Notes under the pieces: model-generated
Seen by the model: only the letters and a program-made list of their open reading frames with translations
The model's database searches: none
What the model was told of the DNA's origin: nothing
Position numbers and translations under genes: made by a program
Assembly (NCBI GenBank): GCA_049680625.1
Contig: JBAUID010000092.1
Span: 1 to 8,099, forward strand
DNA: 8,099 nucleotides
Origin: JAUIAI01 sp049680625
Lineage (GTDB): Bacteria; Pseudomonadota; Gammaproteobacteria; Burkholderiales; Burkholderiaceae_E
Direction of reading: 5' to 3'
Shown here: piece by piece, positions 1 to 6,587 of the stretch
How the letters are laid out: every line of letters begins with the position of its first letter
Numbering within the stretch: position 1 is the stretch's first letter

Positions 1-326
1 TAAGCCGGATATTGCATCGGCCAGTGCTCGGCATCGGGCTCCAGGAAGAAATCGAACGGGTTATAGACTGTCAGATCGGCCGTCAGGTCAACCTCTATCT
101 TGAATTCAGTAACCCGCTCCGGAAACACCACCCGAGCCATCCAGTTACCAAAAGGGTCTTGTTGCCAGTTAATAAAGTGTTGCGCCGGTGAAATTTTTAG
201 CGAATAGTTCAGCACCGGCGTGCGCGCCTGGGGCGCGGGTCGTAAGCGGATAATTTGCGGAGTCAGCGTCACTGGCCTGTCGTAACGGTACTCGGTCTTG
301 TGATGAATTGCGGCCAGAATTGCCAT
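1..326 (-). CDS. Large transglutaminase-like protein (probable DUF2126 type), N-terminal 108 residues, partial
   Basis: The gene starts at ATG 326-324 and runs leftward out of the window, so only the N-terminal beta-rich domain is visible and no catalytic residue can be checked. The product begins MAILAAIHHKTEYRYDRPV and carries the hallmarks of the bacterial transglutaminase N-terminal domain: a Y-x-Y-x-x-P-V start, an I-R-L-R-P element near residues 26-29, and a D-P-F-G-N-W block near 57-62. The stretch YNPFDFFLEPDAEHWP (about 88-103) is typical of the roughly 1,100-residue proteins that join a transglutaminase core to a DUF2126 region; that full architecture is inferred from family knowledge, not seen. 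A purine-rich AAGAGAGA lies about eight bases before the ATG as a plausible ribosome binding site. It is divergent from the fused ATP-grasp/alpha-E gene, an arrangement familiar for this family, and probably acts in the same pathway. Confidence 0.82.
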   Translation of the reverse strand, partial: MAILAAIHHKTEYRYDRPVTLTPQIIRLRPAPQARTPVLNYSLKISPAQHFINWQQDPFGNWMARVVFPERVTEFKIEVDLTADLTVYNPFDFFLEPDAEHWPMQYPA

Positions 327-368
327 AACTTATTCTCTCTTCTTGTAGTGGCCTGATCGAAACAAGGC

Positions 369-459
369 TTGAAACGGCCGAAATCTAACGTACAAATCTA
401 AACAGATCTAAAACAGATCTAAAACAGATCTAAAACAGATCTAAAACAGATTGAAACGG
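369..459 (+). repeat. Pair of 9-base direct repeats TTGAAACGG
   Basis: TTGAAACGG occurs at 369-377 and again at 451-459, immediately outside the two ends of the 11-base tandem array. The copies are 82 bases apart. They may be a pair of regulator half-sites, remnants of the duplication that built the array, or coincidence. The sequence identity is directly visible; the function is unknown. Confidence 0.55.
393..457 (+). repeat. 11-base tandem repeat, unit CAGATCTAAAA, four exact copies plus degenerate ends
   Basis: Four exact copies of CAGATCTAAAA lie at 403-413, 414-424, 425-435 and 436-446. A degenerate ten-base copy (CAAATCTAAA, 393-402) precedes them and a diverged copy starting CAGATTGAAAC (447-457) follows. 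Each unit holds a palindromic AGATCT and an A4 tract. The 11-base period is close to one helical turn, so the A-tracts face the same side of the helix and the DNA is expected to be intrinsically curved. The array sits in the promoter region between two divergent genes of the amidoligase cluster, so it may affect expression, and its copy number could change by slippage. Confidence 0.9.
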
Positions 460-551
460 TACCCGACGTGAAGGCGCTTCAAAGGCTCAAGTTCAGGCTC
501 CAGGTTGCCGATGAGTCTAGCAGGGCAGCATGCGCTTTTCCGGGAAGCTCG

Positions 552-557
552 TACAAT
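552..557 (+). promoter_or_regulatory. Possible -10 element (TACAAT) for the fused ATP-grasp/alpha-E gene
   Basis: TACAAT matches the sigma-70 -10 consensus at five of six positions and lies 22 bases before the ATG at 580, which would give a leader of roughly 16 bases. No good -35 hexamer is present at a 16-18 base spacing and there is no extended -10 TG, so this is only a candidate. Confidence 0.2.
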
Positions 558-579
558 ACCCGTATTCTGAAAGTGAGCT

Positions 580-3177
580 ATGACTACGCACAATCCAGCA
601 CACAACGCTGCCCCGCTACAGACAAATGCTGAGCAAACCAGTCTCACTGGTTTGCTCGACGCTTACCGCCCGATAGCGGGTCGATACGACGAGCTACTCG
701 ACAGTGATGGCAACATCCGCCCACACTGGCAAAGTGTGATGCAAGGCCTGAGTACTTTTGACCGCACCCGGCAGCAGCGGGTAAGAGATCATGCTCGCGG
801 TATGTTGCTCGATCACGACGTCACCTATCACCCACCGGGCACCGATGGCGCTGGTCGACCCTGGCAATTTGACTTACTACCGTTTGTGATGAACCAGGCA
901 GACTTTGACATTCTGACTGAAGGTTTATCGCAACGGGCGCGGCTGCTCGAGGCCATCATCGCCGATCTGCTCGGCCCCCAATCACTGGTCAGGGACGGGC
1001 TCCTGCCAGCCGCCATCGCGTTTGGGAACAATAGTTTCCTGCCGGCCTGCCACGGCACCAAACCGCCTGGTAGTAAGTACTTGTATCTTGCCGGCTTTGA
1101 CGTAGCCCGTGCACCCGATGGCCACTGGTGGGTGGTGCGTAACCGAATCTCCCGACCATCGGGGCTGGGTTATGCGCTCGAGGCGCGCTTAATCGCATCT
1201 CGCTGCCTTCCTGATATTTTCGACCAGGCCAAGGTTGAGCGGATCGCGCAGTTCTTTCGTACTTTCGGCGACAGCCTCAAGCGCCTGGCCGGACAAGAAA
1301 ATCCACTTAGCCTGATTCTGACCCCGCACCAACGCGGGAACGACTACTTTGACCATGCATTTCTTGGGCGCTATCTCGGCCACAGCGTTGTTACCAGTGG
1401 CGACCTGACCGTACGCGATAACCGCGTCTACCTGAAGACAATTCGGGGCCTGCGCCCGGTCGACCTGCTGGTACGCAGAATCGATACGGCCGATTGTGAC
1501 CCTCTGGTACTGAATTTCGATTCCAACGACGGGGTACCCGGACTAATGCACGCAGTACGCCACGGTAAAGTTCCGATGGCAAACTGGCCGGGTTGTGAGA
1601 TTGCTGACGACCCGTCGCTCGATAGTTTTCTGCCAAGGCTATGCCAACACCTGCTTGGCGAAGATTTGCTGCTGCCCAGCGTGGCGTCGTGGTGGTGTGG
1701 TCAGCCGGCCGAAAGAGATTTCGTTCTCGACAACCTGGAACGCCTGGTTATCCGCCGTCTGGAAACCATCAATCGGCCGGCGCCAGGCCGGGAACAATAT
1801 GTTGGCGCCCAGCTTTCATTGGCCGAACGCGACAAATTAAAGCAAGAGATTCAAGCCTTCCCTGATGAATTTGTTGCCCTGGAGCGCATGAAAGTTTCGG
1901 TTACACCCGCCTGGAAAAAAAGCGGGCAGATTGTAGCGGCCGAAACCACTATTCGCCTGTACCTCAGTGCCGCCGAAAGCGGGTTTTACCTGATGCCGGG
2001 GGGGCTTGCGCGCGCCGACACTAGTGACCAACCAGAGGGTTCGGGCCGCTTACCGAACGAGATTAACAAAGATATCTGGGTCAGCAGTCTTACCGATCGA
2101 CCGGCAGAACCAACAGTCAGTTCTCTGATACGGCAGCAGCCTGACCTGGAACGCAGCGACCGTCATTTGGCCAGCCGCACGGCTGACAACTTATTTTGGC
2201 TGGGTGCCTATCTAGAGCGTGCCGAGGGTGCGACGCGACTATTGCGCAGCCTTATTCAGCAAGTTACTGGCGAGTCAACTTACAGCAATCAATCAACCGG
2301 TCTTGAACGGCTGGCCGCGGTGCTGGTCTCACAGGGGCAACTGACTACCCGCCATGCGCGGCGCTTGCTTACCGGCAGTCGCCGGACCTTTGCCCTTGAA
2401 ATATCCAACATCATTTTTGACCACGAGGGTTCCGATGGCGTCCAACGAATAGTCGGCAATATTGCTCGCACGGCCGATCGAATTCGCGAAAGACTGTCAC
2501 CCGATATGTGGCGCTTGCTTGAGCGACTCGAACACCTGACCCACGACAAAAGCGAGAATCAATTCGACATGATGGCGACTCAGGGCCGCCTGAATTCCCT
2601 GCTTGATACAATGGCTGCAATTAACGGCAGTATCTCGATGAATATGACCCGGGCTGACGGTTGGCGCTTTCTAAGCCTGGGACGCCGTATCGAACGCGTT
2701 CAACAGACTGCGCGCTTGTTCAACGAGTTAACCGCCCGCCCCGAAGAATTTGAGCACGGGCCATTAAACCTGTTGCTGGAAGTCTCTGACAGCGCCATTA
2801 CCTATCGAACCCGCTACGGTGCTACCCCACAGTTTGTCCCGGTGGCAGACCTTATCCTCGCCGATGATACCAACCCCCGATCGATACTGACCCAGGTAAT
2901 TGGCATTGCTGACTTAACCAAAGCATTGCCGGAAATCGATCAACACATCTTACATTCACCGAGCGAACGAACCCTGACCCGCCTCGGTTCGAACCTGCAA
3001 CTGCTCGATATTAAGCAGTTAGATACCAGTCGAAGTCGCACGGGCAACCGGACATTGGTCACCCGGCTCTGCCGGCAAACCCAGGTTGATATGAATTTTA
3101 TCGCTGAACGACTGACTATCAAATACTTTAGCCACGCCGAAGGGACACGGACCTCCGGACAACTGTCCGGACTGTGA
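580..3177 (+). CDS. Fused circularly permuted ATP-grasp + alpha-E domain protein (ATP-grasp site degenerate)
   Basis: This 865-residue protein has a CP ATP-grasp region (about 25-505) followed by an alpha-helical alpha-E region (about 530-850). Recognisable ATP-grasp landmarks are FDVARAPDGHWW (173-184), PSG (193-195), RRID (299-302) and MPGG (472-475). The alpha-E part shows ASRTADNLFWLGAYLERAE (531-549), a conserved SPDMW (640-644) and FLSLGRRIERVQQTARL (697-713). Aligned to the intact ATP-grasp encoded at 5148-6587, many active-site positions are changed: the lysine of VVKP is R392, the glycine-rich GESGGYG loop is replaced by unrelated sequence around 396-404, E-D-N is R187-N188-R189, and GGGTKD is N493-E-I-N-K-D498. 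It is therefore likely weak or inactive as a ligase, or uses an altered site; a structural or scaffolding role is possible. Residues 1-24 look poorly conserved. The ATG at 580 has only a weak AAGTGAG upstream. The transglutaminase gene follows 33 bases downstream. Confidence 0.9.
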   Translation: MTTHNPAHNAAPLQTNAEQTSLTGLLDAYRPIAGRYDELLDSDGNIRPHWQSVMQGLSTFDRTRQQRVRDHARGMLLDHDVTYHPPGTDGAGRPWQFDLLPFVMNQADFDILTEGLSQRARLLEAIIADLLGPQSLVRDGLLPAAIAFGNNSFLPACHGTKPPGSKYLYLAGFDVARAPDGHWWVVRNRISRPSGLGYALEARLIASRCLPDIFDQAKVERIAQFFRTFGDSLKRLAGQENPLSLILTPHQRGNDYFDHAFLGRYLGHSVVTSGDLTVRDNRVYLKTIRGLRPVDLLVRRIDTADCDPLVLNFDSNDGVPGLMHAVRHGKVPMANWPGCEIADDPSLDSFLPRLCQHLLGEDLLLPSVASWWCGQPAERDFVLDNLERLVIRRLETINRPAPGREQYVGAQLSLAERDKLKQEIQAFPDEFVALERMKVSVTPAWKKSGQIVAAETTIRLYLSAAESGFYLMPGGLARADTSDQPEGSGRLPNEINKDIWVSSLTDRPAEPTVSSLIRQQPDLERSDRHLASRTADNLFWLGAYLERAEGATRLLRSLIQQVTGESTYSNQSTGLERLAAVLVSQGQLTTRHARRLLTGSRRTFALEISNIIFDHEGSDGVQRIVGNIARTADRIRERLSPDMWRLLERLEHLTHDKSENQFDMMATQGRLNSLLDTMAAINGSISMNMTRADGWRFLSLGRRIERVQQTARLFNELTARPEEFEHGPLNLLLEVSDSAITYRTRYGATPQFVPVADLILADDTNPRSILTQVIGIADLTKALPEIDQHILHSPSERTLTRLGSNLQLLDIKQLDTSRSRTGNRTLVTRLCRQTQVDMNFIAERLTIKYFSHAEGTRTSGQLSGL
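631..657 (+). promoter_or_regulatory. Perfect 12-base-pair hairpin in the first codons of the fused gene
   Basis: GAGCAAACCAGT (631-642) and its exact reverse complement ACTGGTTTGCTC (646-657) are separated by only three bases (CTC). They span codons 18-26 of the fused ATP-grasp/alpha-E gene, where the protein is not obviously conserved. No T-run follows, so it is not an intrinsic terminator. In mRNA it would be a very stable stem 51 bases after the start codon, and could slow early elongation, protect the message or bind a factor. The structure is seen; any role is inferred. Confidence 0.7.
3154..3171 (+). promoter_or_regulatory. GC-rich hairpin abutting the stop codon of the fused gene
   Basis: TCCGGAC (3154-3160) pairs perfectly with GTCCGGA (3165-3171) around the loop AACT, and ends three bases before the TGA at 3175-3177. 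It lacks a T-run, so it is not a classical terminator. It lies exactly at the junction between the fused ATP-grasp/alpha-E gene and the transglutaminase gene, where it could set the ratio of the two products by mRNA processing or by affecting translational coupling. Confidence 0.5.
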
Positions 3178-3210
3178 ACTCTTGAAAACAACTCTTATGG
3201 CTATCCCGTT

Positions 3211-4134
3211 TTGAACCCAATTAATTACAAGGTTACCCACAGCACGCGGTTCAGTTACAGTGCCAGCGTCAGCCTGTCGCAGCAACTGATGCGGCTGACG
3301 CCAAGGGACACAAACACTCAACAGGTGTTGGCCCATACCTTGTTGGTAGAACCCGCCCCCGTTGTCATGACCAGGAGCAGCGACTACTTCGGCAATATCA
3401 ACAATTATGCGTCAGTACAAGAGCCGCACACCAAACTGTCGATTAAAGCGAGTTCAACTATACGAGTCGCCCCGCTGCCACCGCCGGTACTGGCAGACTC
3501 GGCGCCGTGGGAATCAATCAGAAGCGCCATGCGCAGCCCTGACATTGGTCACGCCGTTGACGCGGCGCAGTTTTGTTTCCCGTCACCCCACATTGACATA
3601 CCAGCCACGGTCAGCGAACTGACACACGACTTGTTTACCCCGGGACGGCCAATTCTTGAAGCCGTCATGTCACTGACTACCCGCATATATTCAGACTTTA
3701 GCTACCAAGGCGGGGTCACCGACATACGGACGCCGGTGTCTGAGGTTTTAACCAGCCGACAGGGAGTGTGCCAGGATTTTGCCCACTTGCAGTTGGCCTG
3801 CCTGCGCTACCTTGGACTGCCTGGCCGCTACGTCAGCGGCTATTTGCTTACTCATCCCGCCCCAGGTGAAAAAAAGCTAGTTGGTGCTGACGAATCGCAC
3901 GCATGGATTTCTGTCTGGACCCGGGAAAATGGCTGGGTCGATTTTGATCCGACCAATAATTTGATTCCAAGCAACGAACACATCGTGCTGGGATGGGGGC
4001 GCGACTACGCGGATATCAGCCCGATCAACGGGTTCATTGTTGGCGGCGGCACCCATCAGCTCGAGGTATCGGTTGACGTATCACCGGTTCCGGAAATGTC
4101 CACGCAAAGCGCGGCTCTTTCCGACATTAAGTAG
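3211..4134 (+). CDS. Transglutaminase-like cysteine protease/transferase (compact form)
   Basis: The 307-residue product matches the bacterial transglutaminase-like family: an N-terminal beta domain (about 4-95, with YKVTHSTRFSYS at 6-17 and LMRLTPR at 26-32) and a papain-like core (about 130-255). The catalytic set is intact: C187 in RQGVCQDFAH, H230 in DESHAW, and an Asp in WVDFDPTNN, probably D246. No signal peptide or membrane segment is seen, so it should be cytoplasmic. The family is expected to cleave or transfer at amide bonds; with CP-ATP-grasp and alpha-E partners it is predicted to act on the peptide-like product or its target. The start chosen is TTG 3211, because the domain begins there and no in-frame ATG or GTG lies between the upstream TGA and this point; a clear Shine-Dalgarno is missing. 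The frame is the same as that of the fused gene upstream, 33 bases away, so the two are probably co-transcribed. Confidence 0.88.
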   Translation: MNPINYKVTHSTRFSYSASVSLSQQLMRLTPRDTNTQQVLAHTLLVEPAPVVMTRSSDYFGNINNYASVQEPHTKLSIKASSTIRVAPLPPPVLADSAPWESIRSAMRSPDIGHAVDAAQFCFPSPHIDIPATVSELTHDLFTPGRPILEAVMSLTTRIYSDFSYQGGVTDIRTPVSEVLTSRQGVCQDFAHLQLACLRYLGLPGRYVSGYLLTHPAPGEKKLVGADESHAWISVWTRENGWVDFDPTNNLIPSNEHIVLGWGRDYADISPINGFIVGGGTHQLEVSVDVSPVPEMSTQSAALSDIK

Positions 4135-4190
4135 CTTATAGCCAGTGCCTTATAGCCAGCGCCTTATAACCGGCGTCTTATAGCCGATCT
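4135..4190 (+). repeat. 14-base tandem repeat filling the convergent gap
   Basis: Four head-to-tail 14-base units begin immediately after the transglutaminase stop codon: 4135-4148, 4149-4162, 4163-4176 and 4177-4190. All start CTTATA, followed by (G/A)CC and a variable tail; the first two units differ at one base only. A diverged CTTTACGC follows at 4191, at the stop codon of the convergent alpha-E gene. The array is almost the entire 58-base gap between two converging genes. A weak stem CGCC/GGCG (4160-4163 with 4172-4175) exists but there is no T-run, so no intrinsic terminator can be called here for either gene. Confidence 0.85.
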
Positions 4191-4192
4191 CT

Positions 4193-5182
4193 TTACGCAG
4201 CGTTAAGCTCAAGTTCCGGGAAAAACTGAGCCGACAACACCTTGTGCAGATTCACCAGTTCTAACTGGACATTGTCGAGGAAAATGTGCAGTTCGTCAGC
4301 GCCCCCATCCGCCGGAAACGCTTTATTCAGTTTTTCAAGGCGGCGAATCTGACGCTTGACCGGGTTCGTTTTCTTCTCGCCAACGGCATGCTGCAGTTCG
4401 TCAACCGCGGTCTTGATCTCGGCCAGACACAGAGTTAGTGACCCGGTAAATTTGGGGTCAAACAAAATAAAGCGGGTGACTTCTTTTCCTGAAATATCGT
4501 GGGGATAAGCCCGCAAATAACCGTGATACGCGGCGGCTGCGCGTAGTAGCAAGTTCCACTGACTTAATTCAATGCCCTCAGCGACTGATCGCTTACCGGC
4601 CAACATGGGTTTGGTTTTAATATCAACCAGACGGGTAATCTGATCGCAACTTTCGACCAGAAGCCCCAGTTGGTGGAACTGCCAGACCTGGTCTCGATAC
4701 AGTGTATTGGTGGCACACCCCTGAGTTAGCTCTGAACGGTCTTTAATCATCTGGCAGACGGCAGACAATCGGTTTTCGGTTACGTCACGAGTGCGCAGGG
4801 CCAGCAAGTCGTTGTAGAAAATATTGATCAACACCCACATATCGACGCTAATCAGGTGCCGCAAGGTACGGGCATTGTTATGGGCAGCCCCAACACAACT
4901 GATGATTGAGTTTGGATTCGTTTTATCCAGCACGTAGAAGCGAATGACGTCTCGAGCCGAGATGGACTTATACTTCTTTTTGAATGCGGCCCGATCGTCG
5001 AACAAATCGAGCACGGAGCCCCAGTTAGCACCGGCATCGTGTGCATCACCAAACGACTTGGTCACATCCAGGATGCGGGCCAGATCGTGGGCACGTTCGA
5101 TATAACGGGCAAGCCAGTAACTGTCTTCGGCGAATCTTGAAAGCAGGCTATCCAATGACCCAGGTATCCTTTGTTCCGCCAC
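4193..5182 (-). CDS. Stand-alone alpha-E domain protein
   Basis: This 329-residue, mostly helical protein belongs to the alpha-E family, whose biochemical activity is not established but which is nearly always encoded next to CP ATP-grasp genes. Family signatures are SRFAEDSYWLARYIERAHDL (15-34), the HNNARTLRHLISVDMW segment (101-116) and LGLLVESCDQITRLVDIK (172-189). These parallel the C-terminal half of the fused protein at 580-3177, so the two are paralogues. There is no signal peptide. The longest start is GTG 5182-5180, giving a 35-base overlap with the ATP-grasp gene. An internal TTG at 5155-5153 (residue 10) lies nearer the start of the conserved domain, overlaps the upstream TAG stop, and has an AAAGGA about eleven bases before it, so it may be the real start. 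Either way translation is probably coupled to the ATP-grasp gene. Confidence 0.88.
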   Translation of the reverse strand: MAEQRIPGSLDSLLSRFAEDSYWLARYIERAHDLARILDVTKSFGDAHDAGANWGSVLDLFDDRAAFKKKYKSISARDVIRFYVLDKTNPNSIISCVGAAHNNARTLRHLISVDMWVLINIFYNDLLALRTRDVTENRLSAVCQMIKDRSELTQGCATNTLYRDQVWQFHQLGLLVESCDQITRLVDIKTKPMLAGKRSVAEGIELSQWNLLLRAAAAYHGYLRAYPHDISGKEVTRFILFDPKFTGSLTLCLAEIKTAVDELQHAVGEKKTNPVKRQIRRLEKLNKAFPADGGADELHIFLDNVQLELVNLHKVLSAQFFPELELNAA

Positions 5183-6587
5183 CTTGCGACGAGTTCACGA
5201 CAAATGAACCCTTGCGCATGGCAACGCGTGTGAGACCGCCGGGCAATACCCAGCTGTCTTTTCCAGTCAGCACGTACGGACGCAGATCCACATGGCGCGC
5301 ATCAATCCCGTTTTCGCACAGGGTTGGGCAGACCGACAATTGAATCAGCGGCTGACTGATGAAGTTTGACGGCTTTGCCCGCAGTAAACGTCGGGTAGCC
5401 TGCAGTTCCGCCTTACTTGCACGGGGACCAACCACCACCCCGTAACCACCCGACTCACCAACCGGCTTAACCACCAGCGACTCGAGATTCTCAAGCGTAT
5501 AGTCGAGCATTTTTTTGTCCCGGCACGCATTGGTTGGAACAATCGGCAGGATAGGATCTTGATCGAGGTAATACTTAATAATCGCCGGCATGTAGGAATA
5601 GACTTCTTTGTCGTCGGCAAAACCGGTGCCAACTGCATTGGCAATATTCACATTACCGGCCAGGTAAGCTTTCATCAGGCCGCGCACACCCAACATGCTT
5701 TCGGGGTTGAAACACTCCGGATCCAGGAAAGCATCATCGATGCGCCGATAAATGACATGAACCTGGCGCAACCCGTCAGTGGTTCTCATATAGACCCGGT
5801 CATCCTGAACAACAAGGTCCCTGCCTTCAACCAGTGGCGCACCCATCTCGCGGGCTAGAAACACGTGCTCAAAATACGCAGAGTTAAAAACCCCCGGCGA
5901 CAACAGAACAACCAACTCTGATTTAGCGTTTTTCGGCACAACCTGACCCAGCTTGTTTCGCAGACGAGAGCCGTAATCGGATACCGGCATCACATCAAGT
6001 GTGTCCATCAGGTCGGGAAACGCGCGACGCATCAGGTGCCGGTTTTCGACCACGTAAGAAACGCCTGATGGCGTTCTGGCGTTGTCTTCAAGGACGCAGA
6101 ACTCACCATCACCACCGCGTACCAGGTCAACCCCGGCAATATGCACATAGGTTTTTTGCGGCGGATCAAAGCCGATCATGTGCTTGCAGAAATTTGAGTT
6201 CTCAAGCACAAGTTCAGCGGGAATTATTTTGTCGCGCAGAATTTTCTGCCCGTGATAAACGTCGTAAATGAACTCGTTGAGTGCGTTCACCCGCTGAACA
6301 CACCCTTGTTCAATGTGATTCCATTCCTGGCGCGACAAAATCCGGGGGATCACATCGAAAGGCAGTATTCGGTCGATTCTTTCTTTTTCACTATATACAG
6401 TGAAGGTAATACCAAGATTGAATAATTCAGCATCAATTGCCTTGGCACGACGCCGCAAAGTTGATTCTTTTATCTTCGACAACTTGGTCACCAGCGCGCG
6501 CGTATGCGCCGGCGGACGCTTGCCATCGGCAAACATCTCGCAGTAAAAACCACCGCTGTCGTAGGCATCAAATAGGCTTTTGGTCAT
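5148..6587 (-). CDS. Circularly permuted type 2 ATP-grasp protein, motifs intact (predicted amide-bond ligase)
   Basis: The 479-residue product is a full-length CP ATP-grasp of the CP_ATPgrasp_2 kind, predicted to use ATP to activate a carboxylate and join it to an amine. Motifs in order: IAGVDLVRGGDGEFCVLEDN (150-169, with E167-D168-N169), RTPSGVSYVVENR (171-183), RRIDD (281-285), NIANAVGTG (314-322), VVKPVGESGGYG (372-383, nucleotide-binding lysine K374 and glycine-rich loop), HVDLRPYVL (432-440), LPGGLTRVA (448-456) and NSSQGGGTKDTWV (465-477). All the positions lost in the fused paralogue are present here, so this is the likelier active enzyme of the window. The substrate is not known. 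It starts at ATG 6587-6585 with only a weak GACGG upstream. It heads a two-gene operon, overlapping the alpha-E gene at its 3' end, and lies 199 bases downstream of the crotonase gene with a terminator candidate between. Confidence 0.92.
   Translation of the reverse strand: MTKSLFDAYDSGGFYCEMFADGKRPPAHTRALVTKLSKIKESTLRRRAKAIDAELFNLGITFTVYSEKERIDRILPFDVIPRILSRQEWNHIEQGCVQRVNALNEFIYDVYHGQKILRDKIIPAELVLENSNFCKHMIGFDPPQKTYVHIAGVDLVRGGDGEFCVLEDNARTPSGVSYVVENRHLMRRAFPDLMDTLDVMPVSDYGSRLRNKLGQVVPKNAKSELVVLLSPGVFNSAYFEHVFLAREMGAPLVEGRDLVVQDDRVYMRTTDGLRQVHVIYRRIDDAFLDPECFNPESMLGVRGLMKAYLAGNVNIANAVGTGFADDKEVYSYMPAIIKYYLDQDPILPIVPTNACRDKKMLDYTLENLESLVVKPVGESGGYGVVVGPRASKAELQATRRLLRAKPSNFISQPLIQLSVCPTLCENGIDARHVDLRPYVLTGKDSWVLPGGLTRVAMRKGSFVVNSSQGGGTKDTWVIG

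Larger units (their letters stand above)
327..579. promoter_or_regulatory. Divergent intergenic promoter region with tandem repeat
   Basis: This 253-base gap separates the starts of the large transglutaminase gene (minus) and the fused ATP-grasp/alpha-E gene (plus), so it must hold both promoters. It contains the 11-base tandem repeat array at 393-457, bracketed by two copies of TTGAAACGG (369-377 and 451-459), and a small inverted repeat TGAAG-GCG-CTTCA (469-481). No convincing small gene was found in it, and no -35/-10 pair is good enough to fix either transcription start. Confidence 0.6.

Noticed and set aside
393..457. Possible CRISPR array
   Set aside because: The 11-base units are directly adjacent with no unique spacers, so this is a simple tandem repeat.
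441..647. A 68-codon minus-strand frame across the promoter region and the start of the fused gene
   Set aside because: It overlaps the fused gene's start and the 12-base-pair hairpin, has no ribosome binding site, and matches no family. It is most likely a chance frame.
631..657. 12-base-pair hairpin as an intrinsic terminator or as the end of a mobile element
   Set aside because: No T-run follows, there is no transposase or target-site duplication nearby, and the coding frame passes through it uninterrupted.
3154..3171. Hairpin at the end of the fused gene as a transcription terminator
   Set aside because: No U-run follows, and the same-strand transglutaminase gene begins within 40 bases, so full termination here would be unexpected.
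4135..4190. Possible bidirectional intrinsic terminator between the converging genes
   Set aside because: Only a 4-5 base-pair stem around 4160-4175 is available and no T-run follows on either strand.
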